A stretch of DNA of 64,000 nt from Psychrobacillus sp048572895 (GTDB lineage Bacteria; Bacillota; Bacilli; Bacillales_A; Planococcaceae), in assembly GCF_048572895.1 (NCBI RefSeq), contig NZ_CP183878.1, positions 2,232,001 to 2,296,000 of the forward strand. The letters run 5' to 3'. A model generated the notes under the pieces. That model was given only the letters and a program-made list of their open reading frames with translations, made no database searches and was not told the origin of the DNA. The position numbers and the translations under genes are program-made. Positions 37,007-45,399 of this stretch are shown one piece after another (positions within the stretch are counted from its first letter, which is position 1; each line of letters begins with the position of its first letter).

Positions 37007-37312
37007 TTATTCATTTTTAGTTGACACACCAAGACTCCCATTTTCTTTATTTATTCTCTTAAACTCAATTAATCCTTCAAGATTGCCATAAGCGTAATAC
37101 AAAGGTGTTTCATGTCCTTCTTCAACCATATCAAAGTGTTTACTGTAACCAATATAAGTTACTACACCTTCACGAAAATTAGTTATCGCATCAATAATTA
37201 ATACATCACTTAACATCAATCTTACAGTGTCTGGATAATCCCTTATCAATTCTTGAGCAACACAAATCTTACCCACACGATCAAATAGTTCATTCTGTTC
37301 ACTCTTATCCAT
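37007..37312 (-). CDS. Hypothetical phage protein, 101 aa
   Basis: Not recognised. Soluble, with GVVTYIGYSKHFDMVEEGHE in the middle. The ribosome binding site is ATGAGGTT. It is just upstream of terS. Confidence 0.55.
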   Translation of the reverse strand: MDKSEQNELFDRVGKICVAQELIRDYPDTVRLMLSDVLIIDAITNFREGVVTYIGYSKHFDMVEEGHETPLYYAYGNLEGLIEFKRINKENGSLGVSTKNE

Positions 37313-37329
37313 TTAACCTCATCCACCTT

Positions 37330-37419
37330 TTATTTTTTCTTCATCATGTAAATGTAAGTGTAAATTCGTAAACAAATATTCAAATACGTCAATTTTAATT
37401 GTTTTTTTAATCTATCCAT
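37330..37419 (-). CDS. Possible 29-aa phage peptide
   Basis: MDRLKKQLKLTYLNICLRIY and onward, ending in MMKKK. ATAGGAGTAATC gives a good ribosome binding site, and the gene is linked to the preceding one. Basic and amphipathic. Could be a chance frame. Confidence 0.3.
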   Translation of the reverse strand: MDRLKKQLKLTYLNICLRIYTYIYMMKKK

Positions 37420-37430
37420 GATTACTCCTA

Positions 37431-37583
37431 TCAAAGCATTTCATTTATTGCTTTTAAATTGTCGTCAATTCTGTAAGCTCTTTCTATCATCAATTCCAGA
37501 TGCAAATTTTTAATTTGGTCTTGTAAATCATATATTGTTTTCTCTAATTCTTTTATGTTTGTTTTAGTTTTCTTGTTTGCCAT
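37431..37583 (-). CDS. Small coiled-coil phage protein, 50 aa
   Basis: MANKKTKTNIKELEKTIYDL and onward to AINEML; a single amphipathic helix with heptad-like leucines. The ribosome binding site is AAAAGGGGAAGAT, the phage-type motif seen before several other genes here. Confidence 0.55.
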   Translation of the reverse strand: MANKKTKTNIKELEKTIYDLQDQIKNLHLELMIERAYRIDDNLKAINEML

Positions 37584-37619
37584 TTTTATCTTCCCCTTTT
37601 AAATTTAATTGGTTGGTCT

Positions 37620-37949
37620 TCATTGAAATAAGCCTGTCCAATAATAATCAACTTCTTTTTCCACAATAATTAATTGTCCTAGCCTACTATTAAGATGGGT
37701 AGATCCATTTCCTTCACTTGTTACATACGTGTAGTTGTCTAATTTATTGTTTTGTAGTCCTTTGTCGTTAATATTGATATAAACATTTAGATTTTTATTC
37801 ACATGTACAATTTCACTATTTACTAATACCGTACAAGGCTTTTCAACATGCAATTTCACCTCATGAAAGTCATATAAGTAATAATTTGATGGGATAATGT
37901 TTTTATTCCCTTTATCGCTGTTTTCTGTTCGCTCGCTCCATACATACAT
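37620..37949 (-). CDS. Hypothetical phage protein, 109 aa
   Basis: Not recognised; beta-rich (VKLHVEKPCTVLVNSEIVHV). The ribosome binding site is AGGAGGAAAAG. It lies in the early/late junction upstream of terS. Confidence 0.5.
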   Translation of the reverse strand: MYVWSERTENSDKGNKNIIPSNYYLYDFHEVKLHVEKPCTVLVNSEIVHVNKNLNVYININDKGLQNNKLDNYTYVTSEGNGSTHLNSRLGQLIIVEKEVDYYWTGLFQ

Positions 37950-37980
37950 CTTCTTTTCCTCCTGCTATAAATCAATCCAT

Positions 37981-38025
37981 AAAAAAACAGAACCATCTAT
38001 AATTAAATAGATAACTCTGTTTTTC
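37981..38025 (-). terminator. Intrinsic terminator after the zincin gene
   Basis: The long stem AAACAGAGTTATCTAT/ATAGATGGTTCTGTTT is followed by TTTT on the minus strand. Confidence 0.85.
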
Positions 38026-38044
38026 CAACCTTTAAGCTCTTATT

Positions 38045-38983
38045 TTAATTTCTCTTTGTTGTCATCTTGCCATCTTGCTTTTTTATTTCTATATAAAGAT
38101 CCTTTAAAACTTCATTGGCAAGACTGTCTGCTACATTTTGAGCTTCTAATTCATCATTCACTAATAATTGACTTAATTGCTTTATAAACTTTGGATTATC
38201 TAAAATAATCATTGATGCTACATTACTAAGCGTACTGACTATTTCCTCTTCTATTTCTGAATTAACTCCATCGTGTCGTTTGAACATTTCATCAAATCTC
38301 ATATTAGAATAACCAATCATTCCATGCAAAATTTCATGTACAATAGTGTTTAATTTACTGTGATTGCTCATGTTTTTTTCATACTGGATGGAATCATGCT
38401 CATGATCGTACACACCATTTATAGAATGAAAATCCTTATTTCCTTTATTCAAAGTTCTTGAGCTATTTGTTATTAAATGTTCGACTTCATCAACCGGTAT
38501 CATCCGATGTCCAATTTTTATAACGTTATCTTCAATACTTTCACTATAACTAAAAAACAATAGTTCCTCTAATTCTTGATTTTCATCCAAAAGAGTAGTG
38601 ATTCTGGATATGACATCTTCAGTGATGTTTCCATGTTGCTCTACACTGAAGAAATCAAATGTTTTATTAATTACAGCTTTTAGAATAAGCTCTCTTAAAT
38701 CACTATCTTCAGTAAACGTTAAATATCCACCATCAGGATGAGATATTCGTTCACCGTACTGTACCAATTGAACGTCTAGTTCAAACAATCTGAATTTCCC
38801 TTTAGATTCAATATCAGCAAATGATTTATTGCTTGCAAAAAACCTTTGTAAGCCTTTAATTAATGTTGGATGAGTGAAGCCAGATGTGTATAGCATTGAC
38901 CATACTGCATCTTGCCCAGCTCTTCTATTTCCCTCATTCTTTTGTTCTTGGTAGTATTTTAATAGTGTCATTAGCTCAACCAT
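38045..38983 (-). CDS. Putative zinc metallopeptidase-like phage protein
   Basis: A 312-residue protein with a HEILH (HExxH) motif at about residues 216-220, preceded by GVYDHEHDSIQYEKNMSNHS and followed by an acidic helix with EIEEEIVSTLSN that could give the third ligand. This resembles the zincin fold of ImmA/IrrE-type or phage metallopeptidases. The N-terminal ~150 residues are unknown. There is no adjacent CI-like repressor, so an antirepressor role is only speculation. Confidence 0.55.
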   Translation of the reverse strand: MVELMTLLKYYQEQKNEGNRRAGQDAVWSMLYTSGFTHPTLIKGLQRFFASNKSFADIESKGKFRLFELDVQLVQYGERISHPDGGYLTFTEDSDLRELILKAVINKTFDFFSVEQHGNITEDVISRITTLLDENQELEELLFFSYSESIEDNVIKIGHRMIPVDEVEHLITNSSRTLNKGNKDFHSINGVYDHEHDSIQYEKNMSNHSKLNTIVHEILHGMIGYSNMRFDEMFKRHDGVNSEIEEEIVSTLSNVASMIILDNPKFIKQLSQLLVNDELEAQNVADSLANEVLKDLYIEIKKQDGKMTTKRN

Positions 38984-38999
38984 TTCTCTTTTCCCCTTT

Positions 39000-39563
39000 T
39001 TATAGAAGTAGCATGAATCGAAACTTCATTCGATACCCGATATACCCCTCAAAGCCTTCTTTTAATCCATCGTCAAGACGGTCAATTCCTTCAAATGACA
39101 TTTTCCCTATACCAGTAATAGCTTTATTATGAATTAAATTTGAAATTCTATCTACAACTTTTGTTGCTCTGAAATCACTAGCATCATAGTCAGTATGTAC
39201 ATACACATCAAAAGTTAAATTTTGAAACGCATTTGTAAAACTGGTGCTTCCGTTAGTGACTATTTTCTCAGTATTTTCAAGGTAATGACATACTCTACAT
39301 TTTGCATTTTCCATGTTCAAATCATTGGTTTTTGGCGTAGATTTAATCACATCTGAAATAATTTCAGCAGCATTCATTTCTTTTGCTCCACCAATACCAG
39401 ACACTAAAGGACTTTTAGAACCTAAAATGTTTGGTCTAGCTCCTGTTTTCGTAACATCGTCATTCATATTTTTTGCTTTGTAAAAGAGCAATTTCAATAA
39501 TGTTTCATCTGTAATTAAAACATTATGAATGTCTTTAATATGGGTTCCCAGTTGTAATACCAT
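39000..39563 (-). CDS. Hypothetical phage protein, 187 aa
   Basis: Begins MVLQLGTHIKDIHNVLITDE; the middle has CRVCHYLEN and TFDVYVHTDYDASDFRATKV. The layout (short N-terminal helix region, then FDVYVHTDYD) reminds me of tail-terminator-like virion proteins, but it lies outside the tail module, so I leave it as hypothetical. It is coupled by a 1-bp overlap to the upstream HTH gene. Confidence 0.5.
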   Translation of the reverse strand: MVLQLGTHIKDIHNVLITDETLLKLLFYKAKNMNDDVTKTGARPNILGSKSPLVSGIGGAKEMNAAEIISDVIKSTPKTNDLNMENAKCRVCHYLENTEKIVTNGSTSFTNAFQNLTFDVYVHTDYDASDFRATKVVDRISNLIHNKAITGIGKMSFEGIDRLDDGLKEGFEGYIGYRMKFRFMLLL

Positions 39564-39754
39564 TAGTATACCTCCTCCTTTTTATTCAAAAATTCTTCTA
39601 AATTTTTTACATTATAAATTGACATGTTGCATTTGTAATTCAAAAATTGCGACAACAAAGATGTAGATACATCAATCTCACGTGCAACATCCTGTAAACG
39701 TAAACCTTTTTTCTTCATTGTAAAATACAACTCTAGGCGATCCTCTTTATTCAT
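39563..39754 (-). CDS. Small HTH protein, 63 aa
   Basis: A single helix-turn-helix (LRLQDVAREIDVSTSLLSQF) typical of XRE-type regulators. The ribosome binding site is TTAGGAGGAAA. It is the first gene of the block that leads into the late region, so it may be a regulator of that switch. Confidence 0.65.
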   Translation of the reverse strand: MNKEDRLELYFTMKKKGLRLQDVAREIDVSTSLLSQFLNYKCNMSIYNVKNLEEFLNKKEEVY

Positions 39755-39826
39755 TATTTTTCCTCCTAACTATTAAATAAATTTATTTTTTTAAACTAAA
39801 AGGTGTTCATTGCAACTTTCGAAACA

Positions 39827-39937
39827 ATGAACTGGAAGACAACTAATACATCTACACAAGTTAACAAAGTTAAATTTGCGTTGCCAAAAGAGGAAAAGGT
39901 AACTCAACCTCTTTATGGCGATATTTTTGATAAGTAA
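39827..39937 (+). CDS. Possible plus-strand small protein, 36 aa
   Basis: MNWKTTNTSTQVNKVKFALP and onward to LYGDIFDK, on the strand opposite to its neighbours in a 337-bp gap. Composition looks protein-like, but no good ribosome binding site is visible. An in-frame GTG at 39803 is an alternative start. Confidence 0.3.
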   Translation: MNWKTTNTSTQVNKVKFALPKEEKVTQPLYGDIFDK

Positions 39938-39993
39938 AATTATCATTAATAAACTATTAAAATAAACTATAAAATCAAAAGGGGAAGAGAGCT

Positions 39994-40074
39994 ATGACAA
40001 CTCTCTCCACTAGGCAATCTATTACTATAGTAATAAACGATGGGAAAATTAGGATTAAAAAAGGTTTATTTTAA
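39994..40074 (+). CDS. Possible plus-strand leader peptide, 26 aa
   Basis: MTTLSTRQSITIVINDGKIR and onward, preceded by AAAAGGGGAAGAGAG, the same strong ribosome binding motif used by many genes of this phage. It is on the plus strand, facing the end of the RNA polymerase-like gene. Short, so uncertain. Confidence 0.35.
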   Translation: MTTLSTRQSITIVINDGKIRIKKGLF

Positions 40075-40091
40075 TTAAAATTCTTAACTTT

Positions 40092-42782
40092 TTAAATAAA
40101 ACTATTGATAAATATTTCTTTTTGTGATAAATAAAGAGAATTTAATAGTCTGCTGTTTTTTACCTCTGATAAATCCGCATCTTTTTTGGTCTTCTTGCTT
40201 CCCTCTGATAGCATTTTTGATAAAATTGCATACATCGTTATTGGTTTAACCTTAAATTTTTTGATTCGCTCATGAAATAATTTCACAAGCTCATCTGTTT
40301 CACGATATGTTTCATCGTTTCGCTCTCCCATACTTAACACATTGATTTGACCAATAAACTCATCAGCAATTTCACTTAGTTTATAATACTGATTATAATT
40401 CGTTTTACTGATGTCATGTTTAACTAAAAGGCTCTCTGTACTGATTACAGACGTTTTCTTTGCTCTAGGTATCTCTGATATCACTTCTCCTAAAAAGTCC
40501 ATAGGAGTCATATATGATTTGTATTTAACTACTTTCTTCTTGTCTTCATCGCTTGCGTTTTGATCTATATTCTTAAAGAACATCGGCTTATATACAGTAG
40601 TTTTCTTTTTGCCGTCTGCATTAATAACTTCATCTAATGGCATGTATTGTTGTAAGAAGCTTTGAATGATCGCTATTTCACTACGAACGTTCGTTTTGTA
40701 CATCCTCTTAGCTGCATCGATTGTTAAACCACTCAAAATTGTTACAATATCAACCTTTTTCATTACTTCTTTTGCTTCTTCAATTCTGTTTTGAGATAAT
40801 AAATCCCAATAAATTGAATTAGCTAATTGTCCCAAATTCACAACCGTGCCAATAAGGAATTGCGACTGTGATAATTTGCTATCAATTACGCTCATATCTT
40901 CATTTGATAGCACGTATTCCGTTGAATCAGCACCTACCCCATTAATACACACATTGTAGCTTTGGCACTCTTTAGCAAGTCGTAGGAGTGTTTTATCATT
41001 TGAACAAAAGATTGTGTCAGAGTCATAATCGCTGCCCGAAAGCAAATCTTGAAGTTCAAATCCGATACTATTCACCGCAACAACATTTTTACTTAAATTA
41101 AAGTATTTGCTTATCAATTTATTAGAAACATTTTTCGCAATAAGAACATTGGAAGCACTTGAATGAGGATTTCTGAAGCCTACTAATTCATCTCCTTCAT
41201 TAAACAAAGAAGAAACAACCTCATTCTCTTTTAAGCTATATGGTTTTTCATTGTTTACTTCAAATTTGCCGATTGAATGCAATAACATTTCATATGGGTT
41301 ACCGAATAAGACTAGATAGTCACCGACTACTCGCACCTTTCCTTTTTTCAATCTTTGTGCATACTTATTGATTTTTGTTGCTTTATAATCCTTAAAGAAA
41401 GGAGTTTTCGCAATGTCTGGATTGTGTTCATATAGAGCTATATACATCTCATTAGCGTTTCTGTCGTCTTTTGTTTCGATTAAATGCTCAATGAATGCTT
41501 CTTCATTGTTTTTAAGCTCATCAATATATTGTCTTTCGATTGCAGTTAGTTCATAAATATCTTTTTTAGTGGCTGGTAGACTATTTATCATTTGATAGCT
41601 CATCTGTTGCAATGGCATTCCGTTTTCAGCTTCTCCACGCTTAGATTTCTTTTCAGTCTTACATACTCCCCATTCACCGATATTTGTTTTCCAGTGCTCA
41701 TATATCTCATTTTTTGTCATTTGAACATCATTAGCAAACTTTAAAATTTTCACTGAGTTAGGTGTAGTAATCATTCGTACTTCTTTAGCGAGTATTTTAT
41801 TGCCGAACATATCCTCTAAATACCATTCATCATATTTTTGACCTGTTGGACAATTGTTTTGTAAGAACATTTGAATATTCGTATTGAATGCTGCACTTTT
41901 ATAAAATGAATTGCGTAATAATAACATGCTCACACCATCATCGTAGAAAGATGAATCTAAAAGCGATTCACCATCCCAGATGCTATTTTTAATTGTTACC
42001 TCATCGCTATTTGACTCTAATTTTCTATTAACTGTTGCAATTAAATTTACGTTCTTTTTAAATTCTGAATCCACATCATCAATCAACAATATAGAGTTAG
42101 GATCAATTTGAATCGTATCAATAATTGATGAACCTACCAGGCTTTCGTACGATAACAACGATGCTAAATCAATCTTAGAGCCTTTTTCAAACGATAAATT
42201 TAGTCTTGACCATGAAATCATGTCCTCATATAAGTCTTCACGGATAAATAAACATTCTCCAGTACGTGATTTTGCAGAAGACCTCTTGTATACAACGTAC
42301 TTCTGACTTTTCCCCTTTTCATCTACAATAGTAAATCCATTAGAGTAAAAGTGACTTCGTAATTCATCTATTCCCATTCCGTTCCACTTGTTGAGATGTG
42401 CTTCCGATTTAATAAGCTCAATAAATTGCTTTGTATTAGCAATAGTAGTTGTTAATTTACCGTGTTTCTCTTCAGATTCATCTATCTTTTCTAATTCGGA
42501 TTTTCTTTCCTTTAAGCTCTTATTCAACTTTTCAATCAATTCTTGTCCTGAATTCACTTTAAATTGAAACTTTACGTTTATTATCGAATCGGATAATAGT
42601 TTATCTATGTTACGTTTAGATGAGAATTCTTTAAAGCTCTTTTGCTTTCTCAATTGAATTAGCTCTAAAGAGAAAGGAATCATCCCAGTGTAGCTCACTT
42701 GCATATGCTCTTCACGCTCAATGTGGTTGAAAATTGAAGAAGCTTCTATACTACGGATATAAGTCGGTTTATTGTTTGTCAT
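40092..42782 (-). CDS. QDE-1/YonO-type single-chain RNA polymerase-like protein
   Basis: An 896-residue protein. Residues 581-590 read LSGSDYDSDT, matching the metal-binding DbDGD signature of two-barrel RNA polymerases with Asp585, Asp587 and Asp589 (Ser replaces Gly). Upstream are GFRNPHSSASNVL (about 535-547, the RNP...SD segment of cellular RdRPs), IWDGESLLD (about 268) and RMITTPNSVKILKF. Downstream are QFLIGTVVNLGQLANSIYWD and LSGLTIDAAKR, like the conserved SxIGxIxN and AVDxxKTG blocks. These in this order fit the QDE-1/eukaryotic RdRP and YonO (phage SPbeta RNA polymerase) fold. No known phage replication domain fits as well. It follows the helicase in the early operon. It may transcribe phage genes; template and product are unknown. 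Confidence 0.65.
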   Translation of the reverse strand: MTNNKPTYIRSIEASSIFNHIEREEHMQVSYTGMIPFSLELIQLRKQKSFKEFSSKRNIDKLLSDSIINVKFQFKVNSGQELIEKLNKSLKERKSELEKIDESEEKHGKLTTTIANTKQFIELIKSEAHLNKWNGMGIDELRSHFYSNGFTIVDEKGKSQKYVVYKRSSAKSRTGECLFIREDLYEDMISWSRLNLSFEKGSKIDLASLLSYESLVGSSIIDTIQIDPNSILLIDDVDSEFKKNVNLIATVNRKLESNSDEVTIKNSIWDGESLLDSSFYDDGVSMLLLRNSFYKSAAFNTNIQMFLQNNCPTGQKYDEWYLEDMFGNKILAKEVRMITTPNSVKILKFANDVQMTKNEIYEHWKTNIGEWGVCKTEKKSKRGEAENGMPLQQMSYQMINSLPATKKDIYELTAIERQYIDELKNNEEAFIEHLIETKDDRNANEMYIALYEHNPDIAKTPFFKDYKATKINKYAQRLKKGKVRVVGDYLVLFGNPYEMLLHSIGKFEVNNEKPYSLKENEVVSSLFNEGDELVGFRNPHSSASNVLIAKNVSNKLISKYFNLSKNVVAVNSIGFELQDLLSGSDYDSDTIFCSNDKTLLRLAKECQSYNVCINGVGADSTEYVLSNEDMSVIDSKLSQSQFLIGTVVNLGQLANSIYWDLLSQNRIEEAKEVMKKVDIVTILSGLTIDAAKRMYKTNVRSEIAIIQSFLQQYMPLDEVINADGKKKTTVYKPMFFKNIDQNASDEDKKKVVKYKSYMTPMDFLGEVISEIPRAKKTSVISTESLLVKHDISKTNYNQYYKLSEIADEFIGQINVLSMGERNDETYRETDELVKLFHERIKKFKVKPITMYAILSKMLSEGSKKTKKDADLSEVKNSRLLNSLYLSQKEIFINSFI

Positions 42783-42995
42783 TGTTATTTCCCCTTTTTT
42801 GTGTGTAATTTAATAGTTTGTTAATATAAAATTTAATACTTGATTTTTGACTTATAAACATTTATAATAGAAACTAGATAAGTGTTCCCATTTTTAATCT
42901 ATAAAATCAAAAAAAATAATCGATTCGAAACGTTGAACGCTAGTGAAACTTTGAGAAGCGCAAAAGATATGCCAGTATCAATTGCAATAAAAACC

Positions 42996-43027
42996 TTTGT
43001 TCACAAAAGCTAAAGCGTTTGTTCACA
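42996..43027. repeat. Direct repeats TTTGTTCACA
   Basis: Two exact copies at 42996-43005 and 43018-43027, 22 bp apart, in the gap between the helicase and the RNA polymerase-like gene. Possible iterons or protein-binding sites. Confidence 0.4.
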
Positions 43028-43042
43028 TCTCTATTTTTTCTT

Positions 43043-43099
43043 TAGCCCCCTTATTTCGTATAAAGCTTATATAGAGGTTTATACATTTTAGGGGGGCTA
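43043..43099 (-). other. Two-stage hairpin overlapping the helicase stop codon
   Basis: Outer arms TAGCCCCC/GGGGGGCTA and inner arms GTATAAA/TTTATAC form a long hairpin without a T run on either strand. The helicase stop codon is part of the outer arm. It could be an RNA stability or translation-control element, or part of a replication origin with the nearby direct repeats. Confidence 0.5.
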
Positions 43100-44575
43100 G
43101 CAATCCGATAATCGTCTCACTCTCCAAGCTGACTTATACTTTTTTCGTTTTCCATCTACTGTTTTACTTGTCTCAAACTGATCAATCAGATAATTAATCT
43201 TATTTTCTTTCAGCATACCGTTTAATGTCTCAATCCCTCTTAGCAGTCTGTTGTTCCTACCATCTCGAACATTTAATACTTCAACTAGTTCATTTCTATC
43301 TTCTGCTTGAAGCATTACCTTACCGACCATCTTATCAAGATAAACCTCTAAAGATTCCTTCTTTTCATCCTCTTCAAATACTGAATACTCCTCAATTCCA
43401 AATAACTCTTTCATATAAGGAATGTAACCATTTTCTTTCATTCTTTCGATTTCAATAAGATCGGTCACAACTTTGAAAAACATTAGTTCATTCAGCTTCT
43501 TTTCTATGCCATCTTTTGTTGGTTCATCGTACACAATATGACTTTTATCATTTTCACGATAGTACTCTCTAACGAATTTCTTTTGACCATGCTCTTTAAA
43601 GTAGTAACCCATTTGCATTTTCTTTCTGTTCTGCGTTTCCAATCCTCCAAGCTGCTGTTTACCAATTGCTTTTACATGTAGAACAATATAATCATCTTTA
43701 CCTTTCAAACGTTTACGACCAATGCACTGTATCAACGTCCCAGTATCGTCAACATCAACAAATATATGATTAAGTTCATCATCGTGAATATTTACCCCTG
43801 CATCCATTACAGATGTTGTAAAGAGAATGAGTTCCTCAAATCGTTCATTTTTCAGTAGTTCATTAATTTTTTCTTCCTCTACGTGTTTATAATGCTTGTC
43901 ACCTTTACCACAGTTGAATAAAGAGTGATCCTTATATTTCTTATGAAGCTCATAAGCCTTTGTAGCTGACTGTATAAAGAAAATTGCTTTCTTGTTATGT
44001 TTAATAACATCCTCAATGTAAGTTTCAAGTGTTGCATCTTTATAAAAGAACTCCAGATGTTTAATGAAGCTGAAATCTAATGGAAGCTCATAGTTGATAG
44101 TAGCTAGCCCCTTATGTTTGCTATCGCTGAGATAGTGCTTCATATTGTCGCCTGTTGCACTCATGAAAATTTTAATTGCATTTGTTTGCTCTAGGATTGC
44201 ATTTAATGATAAATCAGTATACTTGTTAAAGGCTGCATCACCCATGAAGTAATGGAATTCATCACAAATAATGTAATCATATTGTCGAAGTTCATAAATG
44301 ACTCCGCCTCTTTCAACTGCTTCTATTGACTGGTAAGTCCTAATGTCAATTACATCTGTTTTACTTAGCTCTTCTATTTCCATTTGGAATTGATCCACAC
44401 AATTCCTTCTGTGAATTAACATTAGTATTCTCTTTTTATCTCTTTTAGCAATTGCGTAAAGGTTGTTTTTGACAAAATAACTTTTCCCAGCGCCTGTTCC
44501 TGCTTTAATCAAAACAACATTTTCACTACTCCAACTTTCAATTTCCTTAATTGTTACCTTTTCCGATACCCTCAT
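43097..44575 (-). CDS. Superfamily 2 DNA/RNA helicase, phage replication
   Basis: A 492-residue protein with motif I GTGAGKS at residues 26-32, motif II CDEFHYF, motif III FMSATG, and motif VI-like IQCIGRKRLKGKDDY. It lacks the accessory domains of restriction or CRISPR helicases. With the SSB-like and polymerase-like genes it forms the early replication/expression block. The ATG at 44575 is preceded by TAAGGATGG. Confidence 0.85.
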   Translation of the reverse strand: MRVSEKVTIKEIESWSSENVVLIKAGTGAGKSYFVKNNLYAIAKRDKKRILMLIHRRNCVDQFQMEIEELSKTDVIDIRTYQSIEAVERGGVIYELRQYDYIICDEFHYFMGDAAFNKYTDLSLNAILEQTNAIKIFMSATGDNMKHYLSDSKHKGLATINYELPLDFSFIKHLEFFYKDATLETYIEDVIKHNKKAIFFIQSATKAYELHKKYKDHSLFNCGKGDKHYKHVEEEKINELLKNERFEELILFTTSVMDAGVNIHDDELNHIFVDVDDTGTLIQCIGRKRLKGKDDYIVLHVKAIGKQQLGGLETQNRKKMQMGYYFKEHGQKKFVREYYRENDKSHIVYDEPTKDGIEKKLNELMFFKVVTDLIEIERMKENGYIPYMKELFGIEEYSVFEEDEKKESLEVYLDKMVGKVMLQAEDRNELVEVLNVRDGRNNRLLRGIETLNGMLKENKINYLIDQFETSKTVDGKRKKYKSAWRVRRLSDC

Positions 44576-44625
44576 GTAAAACCATCCTTAAAATTAGTAT
44601 TTTGTTTTTAATGTGCAATGTCTTA

Positions 44626-44808
44626 CTATTTCGAATCATATCTCTGTAAAGTTTCGTTCAATTTGTTATCTTTAATGTATATCCAGTAGGGATAACCACT
44701 ATTTTTGTTGATTCCTTTTTCAATCCAACCCACATTATTTTCATGAAAAAAACGTCTCAATCTTGGTGAATAGCAATAGAAAAAATCTTTTAGCTCTGTT
44801 AACTGCAT
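44626..44808 (-). CDS. Small hypothetical phage protein, 60 aa
   Basis: MQLTELKDFFYCYSPRLRRF and onward, with NSGYPYWIYIKDNK. Not recognised; position suggests an accessory of the helicase operon. The ribosome binding site is GGGGGAAGAT. Confidence 0.55.
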   Translation of the reverse strand: MQLTELKDFFYCYSPRLRRFFHENNVGWIEKGINKNSGYPYWIYIKDNKLNETLQRYDSK

Positions 44809-44828
44809 GTACCATCTTCCCCCTTTAT

Positions 44829-45038
44829 TTAATCTTGATAACGCTCCATAAATCTTTCAAGCTCCTTTAATCGCTCTATACTGAAATCAAATATTCCTCT
44901 TCTCCAATTGGAGAAGTTTGAGCGTTCCATGTTCAACTTGTTTGCTATGAATGTCCATTTCATTCCATTTTGTTCAGCTATCTCCGTTATTTCACTTCTG
45001 ACTAATTCATTTCTCTTCTTTTGGTCACTTGGTCTCAT
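44829..45038 (-). CDS. Cro/CI-type HTH regulator, 69 aa
   Basis: A single helix-turn-helix (WTFIANKLNMERSNFSNWRR), like phage Cro. The ribosome binding site is AAAAGGAGGTGAAAG. First gene of the helicase/polymerase operon, transcribed from the promoter at 45126-45154. Confidence 0.75.
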   Translation of the reverse strand: MRPSDQKKRNELVRSEITEIAEQNGMKWTFIANKLNMERSNFSNWRRGIFDFSIERLKELERFMERYQD

Positions 45039-45125
45039 TTACTTTCACCTCCTTTTAAAAGTTTAGTAATGTAAGGTTATATATTTTCGTATAGTAGATA
45101 GATAAAAAAATAGGCTCATAGTTTT

Positions 45126-45154
45126 ATTATAGTCTCGTTTCCCGAAAAAACCAA
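45126..45154 (-). promoter_or_regulatory. Sigma-A-type promoter of the helicase operon
   Basis: On the minus strand, TTGGTT and TATAAT are separated by 17 bp and end about 90 bp before the HTH gene. It lies back to back with the plus-strand 206-residue gene. Confidence 0.65.
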
Positions 45155-45399
45155 CCAGATTTGAAAAGTTTTTCTTGACTAAAAAATTGACCTGTGTTAA
45201 AGGTGGGAAAACCTATCTCTCAGAGGGTGTGCCAATTTTAAAAATCGTTCTAAAGTACTATATTAATCTATAACCACCTCTCAATATCTAACTCTTTTAA
45301 ACGGATTGAAGGTTATGAATTTTGCATATCCAATCTAATGAAATGAGAAATAATTCCTTTTCTATGTTAATATAGAGTCATAATAAGGGGGAATGGCTT

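Noticed and set aside
38045..38983. ImmA-type antirepressor assignment for the HExxH protein
   Set aside because: The motif fits, but there is no adjacent CI-type repressor with a cleavable domain and the N-terminal half is unknown; kept as generic zincin-like.
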